Source: Erpobdella octoculata
Taxonomy: Eukaryota > Annelida > Clitellata > Hirudinida > Erpobdellidae
NCBI GenBank assembly: GCA_963978895.1
Contig: OZ022241.1
Location: forward strand, 17,021,341 to 17,085,340
Reading direction: 5' to 3'
DNA: 64,000 nucleotides
How positions within the stretch are numbered: position 1 is the first letter of the stretch; each line of letters begins with the position of its first letter. This document shows, in pieces, positions 23,873-41,568 of this stretch. The notes beneath the pieces are model-generated. The model was given only the letters and a program-made list of their open reading frames with translations. It had not been told where the DNA came from and searched no databases. The translations under genes were made by a program, and so were the position numbers.

Positions 23873-23990
23873 CTGTATGTATGTATGTATGTATGTATGT
23901 ATGTATGTATGTATGTATGTATGTATGTATGTATGTATGTATGTATGTATGTATGTATGTATGTATGTATGTATGTATGTATGTGAAAAC
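23718..23990 (+). repeat. Helitron A 5' start followed by (GTAT)n
   Basis: CTATATATACAAAAATGAAT matches the family A 5' end. It passes into about 250 bp of GTAT/ATGT with a GT-rich interruption near 23847. The rest of the Helitron is absent. Confidence 0.8.
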
Positions 23991-24498
23991 TCTTCTTCGA
24001 GCAAGTTCGTCAGAGGTCCTCAGAGGAAGACCCTCCCAGCGTTTCGGCCCTTTTCCTGACGCTACCACGGGAGGGCGGGCCACGACCGTTGATCAGACGG
24101 CCGCCCCCTGACGAAATTTGTGTATCACATGCCGTTTATGACCAGAACCAGATAACCGGCAAATCTTCAAAGTACCAGAACCAAGAAGTCATTTTAAAAC
24201 CGTCAAGCAACTGTAACAAGATGAGAAACTGTCTTTCAAACGCCGGAACTTGAGCATGTAGTAACTGTAGTATCCACCAAACCGCCAGATTCCGAAACCA
24301 AAAGAAACATTCACCTCCGGAACTTCGAGCCATGCCACCACTTTCACCAAACGAGAAACACCACAAACCATAATGGCAGGAAACATTGTTTCGATTATTT
24401 TCTAAACGCCAGCAACTTTCCTTCTATTGCAAACAACCGAAACTTTCGCCGGCAGCCATAATGCGACTTCGTCCCTGAACTTGTAAACAAAGGAGGAG

Positions 24499-25017
24499 CT
24501 AACACTGTTGTACGGAAGCCAGAAGCGGTTGTTTAAATTTATTATCTCCTTTTTCATTCCTTTGCATCCATATCCAAAAAGAAGCTGTTTCTGCTCTTTC
24601 AGCTATTTTCTTGATAGCTTGAGTTTTTTTTCGACCCGACATTCCGAGAGCCACAAGCAATTTGACGAGTGAGCGACCGGCTAAACCCCTGGCGCCTACT
24701 TCAACTGGAAAAATCTCGACTCTATACCCCGCACGCTCCAAAACTTGGGCAAGGATTCTGTAACGTTCTTCTTTCAAGATATTTGAGGCTTCCATGTTGC
24801 TTTCCCATGGCACTGTTAGTTCGATGAACAGCAACGTCTTGGCCAAACTGGAAAAAATGACAATGTCCGGTCTCAATCCGCTGCTGCGAACCAATTCCGG
24901 AAAGCAGTCTTCATCTTTTAAGTCTGCTGATATCCTCCAGTCATTTGCCGCATCAAGCAGCGATTCTCTTCTCGTACTTGCCTTTCTGCGGCCCAAGTGC
25001 TGCAAGCCTTCTCTCAA
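24499..25017 (-). pseudogene. Retroelement C-terminal ORF, restriction-like endonuclease type
   Basis: A clean 172-codon frame reads LRPDIVIFSSLAKTLLFIEL, then TVPWE, then FPVEVGARGLAGRSLVKLLV and KKTQAIKKIAERAETASFWI. The RPD-x(n)-ELTVPWE pattern fits a PD-(D/E)XK nuclease such as the C-terminal domain of R2/NeSL-like non-LTR elements, and ORFs of this kind are common in animal retroelements. The upstream RT is absent; the frame starts at the edge of the long ATGT array. Downstream (23991-24498) lies what would be its 3' UTR. Exact clade uncertain. Confidence 0.55.
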
Positions 25018-25040
25018 GAAATAAACTTTTCTTCTGGGGC

Positions 25041-25968
25041 ATGTATGTATGTATGTATGTATGTATGTATGTATGTATGTATGTATGTATGTATGTATGT
25101 ATGTATGTATGTATGTATGTATGTATGTATGTATGTATGTATGTATGTATGTATGTATGTATGTATGTATGTATGTATGTATGTATGTATGTATGTATGT
25201 ATGTATGTATGTATGTATGTATGTATGTATGTATGTATGTATGTATGTATGTATGTATGTATGTATGTATGTATGTATGTATGTATGTATGTATGTATGT
25301 ATGTATGTATGTATGTATGTATGTATGTATGTATGTATGTATGTATGTATGTATGTATGTATGTATGTATGTATGTATGTATGTATGTATGTATGTATGT
25401 ATGTATGTATGTATGTATGTATGTATGTATGTATGTATGTATGTATGTATGTATGTATGTATGTATGTATGTATGTATGTATGTATGTATGTATGTATGT
25501 ATGTATGTATGTATGTATGTATGTATGTATGTATGTATGTATGTATGTATGTATGTATGTATGTATGTATGTATGTATGTATGTATGTATGTATGTATGT
25601 ATGTATGTATGTATGTATGTATGTATGTATGTATGTATGTATGTATGTATGTATGTATGTATAAATGTATGTATGTATGTATGTATGTATGTATGTATGT
25701 ATGTATGTATGTATGTATGTATGTATGTATGTATGTATGTATGTATGTATGTATGTATGTATGTATGTATGTATGTATGTATGTATGTATGTATGTATGT
25801 ATGTATGTATGTATGTATGTATGTATGTATGTATGTATGTATGTATGTATGTATGTATGTATGTATGTATGTATGTATGTATGTATGTATGTATGTATGT
25901 ATGTATGTATGTATGTATGTATGTTTGTGTGTGTATGTGTGTGTATGTATGTATGTATGTATGTATGT
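25041..25968. repeat. (ATGT)n array, about 0.9 kb
   Basis: Tetranucleotide repeat nearly uninterrupted from 25041 to about 25922 (one ATAA at about 25661), then GT-rich variants. VCMY and HTYI ORFs on both strands arise from it. It joins Helitron A leader sequence on the right. Confidence 0.98.
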
Positions 25969-25970
25969 AT

Positions 25971-26296
<326 letters not shown>

Positions 26297-26771
26297 ATAA
26301 TATATGAATGTTTGTATGTATGTATATGTCATTTATGCATTGCTACACCATTCATCCGATCGTAATGAAATTTTCACACAACCTTGAGATTAAAGGGGAA
26401 TCAAATACAGAGAAAAAAAATTTGAAATCCGTCACAAAATGAGCGGAGCGAAGCGGGTGAGTGAGCGGGAACTATATACATTTATATATACACAGACATA
26501 TACATACATAAATAAGCGAAAACGGGAACGGGAAGCCAACTGAGAGCGAGAGATAGAGCGGGAAAGGGAAAGCGACCGAGAACGGGAAAGCAACCGGGAG
26601 CGGGAAAGCGACCGGGAGCTGGAAAACGACCGAGAGCGGGAAAGCGACCAGGAGCGGAAAAGCGACCATGAAAGCGACGGGAACGGGAAAGCGGAGAAGG
26701 AAACGGGAGCGAGAGAGACAAACATAAGAAAAACCTCTAAAAACTCCGGCAACGCCGGGTGCCCCCGCTAG
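26297..26771 (+). mobile_element. Helitron A, short complete copy
   Basis: Contains leader, GAGCGGAGCG block, a short TATATACA spacer, the GGGAAAGCGACC array, AAACCTCTAAAAAC and the CTCCGGCAACGCCGG hairpin, ending GCTAG then T. It is followed at once by the next copy in the same orientation. Confidence 0.8.
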
Positions 26772-27240
26772 TATATATATAAATGAATGCTTGTATGTAT
26801 GTATGTATGTATGTATGTCCTTTATGCATTGCTACACCATTCATCCGATCGTAATGAAATTTTCACACAACCTTGAGAGTCAAGGGGAATCAAATATAGT
26901 GAAAAAAAAATTGAAATTCATCACAAAATGAGCGGAGCGTGTGAGTGAGCGGGGACTATATACATATATATATAGGTACATACATAAATGAGCGAAAACG
27001 GGAACCGGAAGCCAAATAAGAGCGAAAGATAGAGCGGGAAAGGAAAAGCGATCGAGAACGGGAAAGCAACCGGGAGAGGGAAAGCGACCGGGAGCTGGAA
27101 AACGACCAAGAGCGGGAAAGCGACCGGGAGCGGAAAAGCGACCGGGAACGCGACGGGAACGGGAAAGCGGAAAAGGAAACGGGAGACAAACATTAGAAAA
27201 ACCTCTAAGATCCCAGGGCAACGCCGGGTGCCCCCACTAG
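26772..27240 (+). mobile_element. Helitron A, short complete copy, tandem
   Basis: Same layout as the previous copy and about 470 bp long, beginning TATATATATAAATGAATG directly after the previous CTAG. It ends CCCCCACTAG with T next. The tandem junction lacks a fresh TC start. Confidence 0.8.
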
Positions 27241-27434
27241 TATATATATATATAAATGAATGTTTGTATGTATGTATGTATGTATGTATGTATGTCCTTT
27301 ATGCATTGCTACACCATTCATCCGATCGTAATGAAATGTTCACACAACCTGGAGAGTCAAGGGAAATCAAATATAGAAAAAAAATGTTGAAATCCGTCAC
27401 AAAATGAACGGAGCGAGCGGGAACTATATATATA
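27241..27434 (+). mobile_element. Helitron A 5' portion, third in the array
   Basis: Leader and GAGCGGGAACTATATATA only. It is then joined to an inverted 3' portion at 27435. Confidence 0.75.
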
Positions 27435-27630
27435 CTAGCGGGGTTACCCGGCGTTGCTCGGGGGTTTTTAGAGTTTTTTTATCGTTTTTCTCTAGCTCCC
27501 GTTTAATTCCCCGTTTTCTCTCCCGCTCCCGGTCGCTTTCCCGTTCCCGCTTGCTCTCCTACTCCCGGTCGCTTTCCCGCTCCCGGTCACTTTCCCGATT
27601 CCGGTGGCTTTCCCGCCCCATCTATCTCTT
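27435..27630 (-). mobile_element. Helitron A 3' portion, inverted
   Basis: CTAGCGGGGTTACCCGGCGT at the left edge is the reverse complement of the family 3' hairpin plus CTAG. The CCCGGTCGCTTTCCCG array follows. Confidence 0.72.
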
Positions 27631-27868
27631 AATAATTTGTAATAACGCGCAATCGGTCACATTATGCAAGACTGGGAAGCAAGTCATGGACTTGTTAATA
27701 TTAAGAAGTCCATTAGCAAGTAATGCCTGTTACGTAATTGTAAACAGTGCTTCGAAAACTTATGCAATGATCATGTATAGGCACATTTGGCCCGGAAGGT
27801 TTTTTTGGCCCCCTGAGCTGGAGGATCGGAGAAGGAGTCCAAACCTTCTTAACTTTTTCCCCTTCTTA
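27631..27868. other. Spacer within the Helitron array, no recognised feature
   Basis: Unique-looking sequence with a 171-residue mixed-frame ORF that starts in the Helitron array. No domain recognised. Confidence 0.3.
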
Positions 27869-28240
27869 ACTTTCCAGGCCAAAAGTTCCTATTTACGACC
27901 ATTGAAGGTTATTGCGTAATAAAATTCAAATTTTGTTTACGTAACAACGTTAGAAGTCTTCAAGCAACTTTTAGCAAATCTCTTTTACGTTTTATGGGCT
28001 AAAATAAATTATGAAAGAGTGGAAAAGAAAAAATGAGCGCGAGCGGGAACGGAAACGGAAGAGCAAGCGGGAACGGAAACGGGAGAGCAAGCGGGAACGG
28101 GAACGGAAGAGCAAGCGGGAACGGAAACGGGAGAGCAATCGGGAACGGAAACGGGAGAGCAAGCGGGGAAGGATACGGGAGCGAGAGAAAAATGATAAAA
28201 ACCTCTGAAAACCCCGAGCAACGCCGGGTAACCCCGCTAG
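27869..28240 (+). mobile_element. Helitron A long variant, 3' portion
   Basis: Shares ATTGCGTAATAAAATTCAAA and the TTTTACGTTTTAT block with 57060-57120 and, in part, with 9412. It ends GAGCAACGCCGGG...CCCCGCTAG followed by T. Confidence 0.75.
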
Positions 28241-28579
28241 TCTATATATATAACAAGTAAATTAAAAACGAATTTTTAAAACCCAATGCTTTTATATGTA
28301 ATTAAAACACAAATTTTGCAATCAATTTTTTCTTATATTACTCTTTTATTTTATATTAAAGTCGAAATATCTTAATTATATCGAAATATCGAAATTAATT
28401 AAAATTAACTAAATTAATTGACTTATTGTAAAACTAATAATTGAATATTGCATTGTCTTCTATTTTGAGCATGTATGCAAAATTTGAAAAAAATTTGAAA
28501 AAAATCTATCATCAGGAAGTGACTCAAAAATTGATTGCAAGATTTGAAACAGACAAATGTATGTATGTATGTATGTATG

Positions 28580-29940
<1,361 letters not shown>

Positions 29941-30192
29941 TCTTCTCCCAAAATAGCTGTTTAGAACTTTGACCTCAAGGGTGTAAATACTAAATACGTA
30001 TATTGGGTCCACATTATGGCTAAAATATTACTATTTTTGCAATCTGCGTTTTTTCCCCGGTGAAGAAATGCGATTCTCCTTCCTTAACACGCCTCTGATA
30101 ATATGGTTCATTACACTAGTCTCTGCTTTAACCGGTTATCGAACAAGAGCATCAATATCTAGACAGTTAATCAATGAGAACCAATATTTTTC

Positions 30193-30255
30193 AGGGCCGA
30201 TTTTTCTCCCCGGCCTAAGGCTAGCCTTATCAGCCTAATGGTTAATCCGGCCCTG
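30193..30255. mobile_element. Miniature palindromic hAT-like relic
   Basis: CAGGGCCGATT...AATCCGGCCCTG: inverted ends of about 11 bp only 40 bp apart. No convincing target duplication. It lies about 270 bp upstream of the BTB gene start codon. Confidence 0.45.
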
Positions 30256-30528
30256 CCAACGCGCCATACAAACGCAAGTCGTCGAAGCTCCTGTCGGCTT
30301 AAGTCGGCTAACGGGGGATATCACACAGCAGCACGCAACACACAAATACATCCCGTTTAAATAAATAAATAAAATTGTCTCAGAGAGATACAGACGTTAA
30401 TCATTCAATCGTCATCTCCTGTCAGCTAGAGGTGATTCATTGATTCACTCTTAGTTGCTGTTGATTTTGTCTATTTGTACAGTAGGCTGTTGGTAACTGT
30501 AACTGTTCTAAATAAAGTATTTGAAAAT

Positions 30529-34791
<4,263 letters not shown>

Positions 34792-34799
34792 AAGGGTTT

Positions 34800-35160
34800 T
34801 GTTTAAAAAAGTTTTCACAATTATTTCAAATTGTTCATAATTATATGTTCTGATTGGAGGTGTTTAAAATATGATTTGTGTGTAATAGAACCAGAAACTG
34901 CTTGGCTATTTAGAATTGCTACATTTTATATATGATTTCAGTTTAATTTTCATCTTCTTTTATTACCACGTTTTTCTTGGGTTGCTTTCTTGTTTCTCTG
35001 TTTGTCTGGTAGGGAAAATGTGATCAATTTTTGAAACACTTCCCATCATCCATTCTTGTTGAAATTTGGTGTATATAATTGTCGTTATTATCCTTGCATT
35101 CTATTAAATTTTCAGATTTATTGGACAAAATTTAATTAATTAAAATCTTAAATAACATTG
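34800..35160. other. 3' flank of the BTB gene
   Basis: AT-rich. The piece GCATTCTATTAAATTTTCAG at about 35095 recurs at about 38147, so at least part is a dispersed repeat. No gene seen. Confidence 0.4.
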
Positions 35161-35179
35161 AAACTAAAAATTGTTTAAT

Positions 35180-35485
35180 AATAATACTTAAAAAACTTTT
35201 TATAAAACCATGTTTCTCTTCTGCACTAAAAAGACAAAAATAATTTCTTGGCTATATAAAATTTGTTGACATGCATATTAAAGCTAATAGTAAAATTCTA
35301 TAACTAATAGCACGGGTTGCATTGTTTTATATTCTGGAATGCGACCAATGCCATGAGTTATAGAATTTTACTGTTAGCTCTTAGTATGAATGTTAACAAA
35401 TTTAATATAGCCAGATAATTATTTTTTTCTTTTTAGTGCAGAAGAGAAACATGGTTTTTAAAAAGTTTATTAAGTAATACTATCA
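35180..35485. mobile_element. Foldback element with about 125-bp inverted arms
   Basis: The left arm includes AACCATGTTTCTCTTCTGCA, CTAAAAAGACAAAAATAATT and AGTAAAATTCTATAACT. The right arm is its reverse complement with few changes (35345-35485). The spacer is about 40 bp. No ORF and no clear target duplication; a MITE-like or foldback origin is inferred. Confidence 0.72.
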
Positions 35486-36888
35486 TTTAACCTGAAGTGA
35501 ATGGTTCTGTGGTTACAGTTGTTTGAGCCCGATCACTTAGTTTCATGGTCATTGAAAGACCTCAAGTTTTCCAGAGCAACTAGATATGATCTCTGATGAT
35601 AGTTGAATGCCTCAAAATTGTCAGTATTTGATATTATTTGCTTCTTGAAATATCTGCAACTTTTTTTTATTTTAACCATATCAGCTGTATTGTATTACCT
35701 CATTGTTTCACATGAAAGTAAAATGGAACTGGCTTGTTAAGTTATAAATTGATGCTGGTAGTTATCTTTGTGTTATATTCTTATCCTTACAGTAGAATGG
35801 TTTCTTAGCTTTCGTTAGCAATGTTATATAACTGAAATAATTGAAATTGTTTATTATTTATTATTAAATTATTCTATTTTCATTTTTAAATGTCTTACCT
35901 TTTTTAGGATGTGTTTTGAATAGAAAATTTCTTTTGCATAAAGTTTTTTAAATGTTTATTTTATTAAAAAATTCAAATTTTTCAAGTTTGTATTTAAACT
36001 AACACATAACTTGCAAAAATAAGCCAACATATTTACACTGTAACAAAATATTAGTCATTCTCACCTCTCCACTAAGAACGTTACCTCCTTTATGAACATC
36101 TTTCAAAATAAACATTAAAAACTATAATAAATATTTACCAATACAATCTTAATCTGGCGAGGCGAATCTAGTCTAACGGCCTACCCCCTCCATTAGAAAT
36201 GTTTACTTTTTTACAGTATTTTACTTGGCTTGCAACATTTTTCTGTTTGTTTGTAGACTAGGGTTTTATTTTGATTTTATTCACTAATAATCAGTTGTTT
36301 TGATATTTGACTTGCAATAATTACGTGAAATATGGATGAAAAGACAATAATTGTATACAATTGATCATCATTTTTTTAAATGCTTTATTCACAACTGTCT
36401 GTGACAAAGTATATTATAACTTCGTTAGATAAAGATTTTAATTTTATAACTAAACGTATTTGAATCGACTTCAGAATAGTTTTAGTGAGCTCAGCAAAGT
36501 TATTGACTACTTCTTGACATTGCCAGTGACATCAGTTGAAACAACTGGATTTTTAGCTGCAGATATGGAGATCAACGACTCATTGATCTACCATCATAAA
36601 AATGAATAACATTTTAACATTGACTTGGTTTTTGTTGATTTAGTTGTTTTAATGAAAAATAATGTTAATTGTTTTACACGTTTTTTATCGTTTTTTATAA
36701 ACTCCAATTGAATTGATTTTTCAAGGTTTTTGTTTGAATAAATAAATTCATCCCAAAAGGATCTTGGAAATGTAAAGTTTATAGCTAGAGAATGAACCAT
36801 GGTCATTCAGTATTCAATGTTTTAATTATTTCCATTCCTAAACATGGAGAAAAAGCGAACCTAAGAAAATAGAAACCAGGGGTCAGGT
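35486..36888. other. AT-rich intergenic DNA, no recognised feature
   Basis: No coding exon or element hallmark recognised. ORFs here are short and compositionally biased. Confidence 0.4.
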
Positions 36889-37938
36889 CAGGGACGTAAA
36901 TTTGCGGGGGACAGGGGGAATTTCCCCCCTCCTGATTTTTGAAATTTGAAATTTTTTTCCTACAGTTTACTATATTTTTAAAAAATTTTAACTTTACTTG
37001 ACCTAGTGATGATTCAATGCGTATTGGAATCCTCCTGGTGTGTGTAGACAATTTGCCTTCCCCTTGATTTCCAAAATTTAAATTTTTGTTTCGCCTAGAG
37101 TTTATTATATAAATTGTTAATTTTAACTTTACTTAACCTCGTGATGATTGAATGCGTATTGGAATCCTTTTTGCGTGTGTAGACAATTTTACATCTAAGC
37201 TCGATGCTAGATTTACCAATAAATACCAATTTGTGTCAGCGTTGGTCTGTCTAAAGATTAGCTGTTTTCTGTGCCAAAATACAATCATTGAACTAATGGA
37301 ACTTTACCCTATTTGTGTTATTGATAAAATGTTGATTCCCTCATATCTGTCTACATCAAAGTTATTATTTATTACACAAAAATAAAACAAAATTCTACAC
37401 ACCCCATTTTGGACATCTTTATTTACTAATCCTGTACTTGCCCCTGCAATATGATTAAATCATTCACGCCTTTATACCCAGTGGCGGGTCCAGAAATTCG
37501 TGGGGGCTGCACTTCAGTAATTTTTCACATTCTCTTTAAAAATAAAAACTGATGACTGGTGAGGAGTTGTCAGAAGTATTTTTCTACTGTCATTTTCCAA
37601 AAAATAGGTATTATACCCAAAAAATATCAATTGATACTGGTGAGAGGATGCATCTCTCGACCCCTCCCTGCTTGTACCTAAATATTTATATAGATATGAA
37701 AGGTAATGTGTGTGTGAGAGCATTCGCTTATTACTTCCAAGCCGCAGGAGCAACATTTGACATGCAGGCAGACTTCATTGATGAGAAAATTTTGAAAAAT
37801 TATACAAAAATCTGTTATTTATTTGATTTTTCATTGGCAAAATAGAGAAAAATTAAGCAAAAAACTCCGGACAACACCGGGTAATTCTGTCAGTAAGCTA
37901 TATAATGGGGGAGAAATTTTGCTGAATTTACGTCCCTG
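36889..37938. mobile_element. Non-autonomous hAT element, 1,050 bp
   Basis: Ends CAGGGACGTAAATT / its inverted copy (14 bp) are flanked by GGTCAGGT (36881-36888) and TGTCAGGT (37939-37946), matching at 7 of 8 positions. Internally there is a second hAT-like end, CAGTGGCGGGTCCAGAAATT, at about 37482, and a Helitron A-like hairpin CTCCGGACAACACCGGG near 37866. The element is therefore a mosaic. No transposase is encoded. Confidence 0.8.
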
Positions 37939-38295
37939 TGTCAGGTGCCAGAAATTTTTTCCGAGAATAGCTGTTGATCAGGAAAAGGGTATTGTCCTAC
38001 TTTTTAAAAATCTTTTATATCAACTTGACCGTGTTTGCATGCTTCTTGCTTGAGCCATACTTTGGGACCCTTTACCACTCAAAAATGTCATATTCACGTC
38101 CAATCGAGTTGAAGTTTGGTGGGTTTATTTGTCGTTGCGGACTTGACATTCTATTAAATTTTCAGATTGATTTGACAAAGTCTAAGTGAATTAAAGAATA
38201 AAATCAGTAAAACTTTAAAAACATTTTATGTAAAAAAACAAGCCATTAATTTTTGGTTTAAAAAACGATATTTAATTTTCAAAATCTATGTAGGT

Positions 38296-38490
38296 ATATA
38301 TGATTGAATATCTTTTAAGCATTGCTACACCATTCATCCGATCGTAATGAAATTTTCACACAACATTGAAAGTCAATAGAGGAAGGCTTTTGTAAGAAAG
38401 AAATTGACAAATTGAGATTGGTCACGAAGTGCGAAGCGGGAACTGGACTGGAGACTGAACGGGAACGGGAGAGCAAGCGGAAGCGGGATA
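38296..38490 (+). mobile_element. Helitron A fragment
   Basis: GCATTGCTACACCATTCATC, the GTAATGAAATTTTCACACAA leader and a short GGGAACGGGAGAGCAAGCGG piece. Both ends are lost. Confidence 0.65.
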
Positions 38491-38499
38491 TATAAACAA

Positions 38500-38900
38500 A
38501 GTTTTTAACGGTTCTTTAATAATTTTCAAAAGTTAGTCAACTTTTTCTCCAAAAAAAAAAATTTCATAAATTAATTTGAGACAAGTAAAGGAAAAAACGA
38601 GTTTTTTAACACAAACTTTAATTTCAAATACACTCGATTTAGAAATACGAAAGATGTTCTAATTAAGTTTTTTTTCTAATTGAATCATGTATTGTCAGCT
38701 TTCTAGCTAGTCAAAAAGCTGGTTAAATTTTACTTGCAAGATTTGCGTACAGAGAAAGCCACACACAGAAATTGTAACATAAATAAAAGTTAGTAAAAAT
38801 AAATTACATTAAAACAAAAACAATAGTTTTTAGCTTTAGTATCGGAGGCGTTTGAATCCCCCAAAACCCTCTTCCTGGCTACGCCCATGCCACATCGTTC
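38500..38900 (-). mobile_element. hAT-like terminal segment
   Basis: Read on the minus strand it starts CATGGGCGTAGCCAGGAAGA, close to the CAGGGCCGTAGCCAGG ends of the element at 43175. The inner 38575-38785 block is shared in reverse with 29641-29880. Only one end is visible. Confidence 0.45.
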
Positions 38901-38926
38901 AGACTTTGTTGGGATCGTTCAACGAA

Positions 38927-40533
38927 CAGCCCCGCAACTAGACGTCATGCTCTGGGGGGGCGAGCTATCTCTAAAGGGGGGCGAAAAATGAAAATGGCCA
39001 AAAAACCACTAAAATTATATCGGGAGTTAAAAAGACAATGTAAATATTATATGTAAAACCAAGGTGCGTCAGCAACACCCATATTGTTTATTATTTTTAT
39101 GACTTCATTTTGGATTTGCTGGAATAGTTTATAAAAATAAAATGACAAAAAGTGCAATAAATAAAAATAATCAATATTTATCGTAAATCTTTGCATTACA
39201 GAATTAATTTTCTGTTTTGTTTTTTAATTTAAACACAATCTGTAATTTTATATAGGTACACTTCAAGCTTCTATTCTGATATTTTAGGTTTTTGAGGTTG
39301 GATAGGCCAACTAGTTGGCCCCTCTGAAGTGGTTTAACATGTATGGATAAACTACTTCCGAATAGCCCCCTCTCCCGGTCATCAGCTATCAGTTTTTATA
39401 CAGAAAAAATAAAAAAGTGGCTTTGAAAATATTTTGAAAAAGCAGCTCCGACTAAACCCCCCGGTCATCAGTTTTTTGGAGGAAAAATTAAAGAAAGGCT
39501 TTAAAAAGTTTTAGATTTTTTTTTCAAATATAAGTGGGCCGTGAGAAAAAGTTGCATCCCAAGGTTTTGCTGAGATGTTTGCAGTGATGCGTTAATAAGT
39601 TAACCGTATACAATACACTATATTGCAGATGTGTTGATAGATACCCAACATTCCCAATTTTGTGAGTATTCCTGAATACGCTGTTTTAGCCAGCTATGTA
39701 CCAGAATAACGGTTTACAGGCTTATAAAGTTCAAAAAGGTACATAACTTAGAATTTTTCAGTAAAGGGGAAGGGCGAAATACGCTGCCTTATCTAGCTAA
39801 ACACTACATAACAGGTGTATAAAGTTCAAAAAAGTACATGTCTTAGAATTTTTCAGAGGGGGGCAAAATTCCTGCCTTATCGAGCTATGAACTTGTACAC
39901 AGGTTCGAAAAAATAGGTACGTATCTTAGAATTTGGGGGGGGGGCGAAATCTGCTGCCTTATCCAGTTATGAACTTGTATAATGGTTAACAGGTTTGAAA
40001 AAGTAGGTACATATTATAGAATTTGGGAGGGGGGGCGAAATCCGCTGCCTTATCCAGTTATGAACTTTTATAACAGTTTACAGGTTTATAAAGTTCGAAA
40101 AAGTAGGTACATATCTTAGAATGGGGGGGGGGGGCAAAATACGCTGTTTTATCCAGCTACATAACAGGTTTATAAAGTTCAAAAAAGTACATGTCTTAGA
40201 ATTTTTCAGGGGGAGCGAAATCCGCTGCCTTATTATCGAGCTATGAACTTGTATACAGGTTCGAAAAAATAGGTACATATCTTGAATTTGGGGGGGCGAA
40301 ATCCGCTGCCTTATCCAGTTATGAACTTTTATAACGGTTAACAGGTTTATAAAGTTCGAAAAAGTCAGAATTGGAGGGGCGAAATACGCTGTTTTATCCA
40401 GCTATTTACTTGTGTAACGGTTAACAGGTTTATAAATTTCAAAAAACTACATATCTTAAAATTTTCCAGGGGGGGCGAAATATCTTATAGGGGGGGCTTT
40501 GCCCCCCCTCGCCCCCCCGTAGTTGCGGGCCTG
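38927..40533. mobile_element. Non-autonomous hAT element, 1,607 bp, TCAACGAA TSD
   Basis: Ends CAGCCCCGCAACTA and, inverted, CAGGCCCGCAACTA (one mismatch in 14). TCAACGAA is duplicated exactly at 38919-38926 and 40534-40541. It is inserted in a minus-strand LINE relic. The right half is a tandem array. GGGGGGCGAAA runs near both ends are subterminal repeats of this family. Confidence 0.9.
39690..40480. repeat. Tandem array of about 95-120 bp units inside the hAT
   Basis: Repeated blocks contain TTATAAAGTTCGAAAAAGTA, GGTACATATCTTAGAATTTG, GGGGGCGAAATCCGCTGCCT and TATCCAGTTATGAACTT. About seven or eight units differ by small indels and G-run length. Confidence 0.8.
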
Positions 40534-40690
40534 TCAACGAATAAGTCAATGTGACGGCTCTGTTCAACTTGCTGTCGAAGATTACTCCAGGAAAACGAAC
40601 TGAGGTACTGTTTGGATTTTTGGAAAGTTCTGGTCTAGCGGAATTCTTGATAGTGAGTGAAACCAACCGCTACAGATTTTTTGGCGGATA
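40534..40690 (-). pseudogene. LINE fragment, post-RT region
   Basis: The minus strand reads NPNSTSVRFPGVIFDSKLNR and AVTLTYSLNDPNK once the hAT is skipped. LGVIFDSKLN-type sequence is the standard block after the LINE RT. It is probably the same element as 41227-41568 and 43019-43125. Confidence 0.65.
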
Positions 40691-40859
40691 TCATGAATTC
40701 CCACTTTGCTAAAAAAAATTGGAACTGGTTCATCCGTTCATGCAAGTGATAGTGCATATCGGGAACATTTCTACTAAGGCACTGTACGGGGCCGGGTTGC
40801 CGACAGGTCGAGTCACAAAAAATCGGCTCGTGCAGTAGGGGAGACAGGCACCCGAGATA

Positions 40860-41215
40860 CTAAATTTCGATTTTTTTTAAATTTTTTGTGGAAAAGGAAA
40901 TGATTCAACCACTGTATGAACGTTGCAGCATTCATCCACTCTGGTGGGTTTGCAACCCCAACACAGCCAGGTGGACCACCAGCAATCATAGTGTTTTTAT
41001 AATGGACTCGAGGAAAAACAAACAACGGCGAAATGGAATTTCCGATTGCGTTTACAGCACAGCATGCCGTGATGTGAGTTCCTCATTCAGCAGCCGTTCT
41101 GCCGACTTGCTTGTCACCACGACCAGGTTTCTGAACAGTTGTTAGGTCTGTTTCATCAACATTGTAGATTTTCTGTGGTGCATTTGTATCAGGACGCGTT
41201 GCTATCGATGGTGTC
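40860..41215 (-). pseudogene. Pogo/jerky-type DDE transposase fragment
   Basis: The minus strand reads APQKIYNVDETDLTTVQKPG, DKQVGRTAAE, a stop, HITACCAVNAIGNSISPLFV and FPRVHYKNTMIAGGPPGCVG, then PPEWMNAATFIQWLNHF. The NVDET motif carries the first catalytic aspartate of the DDE superfamily. The A-NA-G---PP-FVFPR segment is typical of pogo/CENP-B/jerky-like transposases. Second and third catalytic residues are not recoverable here; at least one stop and edge loss show it is dead. Confidence 0.78.
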
Positions 41216-41226
41216 AAAATCACAAT

Positions 41227-41568
41227 TTAAAAAAAAATTAAGTCAAATGTATAATTAGTTAAGGCATCCTTGTTGCTGAAAAACAAACGCTTTAAACTAG
41301 AATGAATTCTCTTTAAAATGGTATATAAAACATAACAAATAGGCAATACGCTTTGTTGTCTGTTTGCCAGGTATGACGTAAACCACCCCAGAATTGACGA
41401 TGAAAGCCCAAATGATGTGTTCAGGCGTTGAACCAGGATCTGGTGATCAATGGTGTCGAAGGCAGCCGACATGTCAAGCATTGACATTAAGACAAAGTAA
41501 TGACCGTCGACGTCTCGGTGGAGTGGAACCTCCGATATGCCGACTGGAATTCAGGAAACAATCCGACA
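41227..41568 (-). pseudogene. LINE RT fragment, AFDTIDH block
   Basis: The minus strand reads MLDMSAAFDTIDHQILVQRL, then NTSFGLSSSILGWFTSYLAN and RQQSVLP, and breaks off. This is the RT palm with the first catalytic aspartate. The upstream part (43019-43125) is separated from it by a hAT insertion at 41569. Confidence 0.82.
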
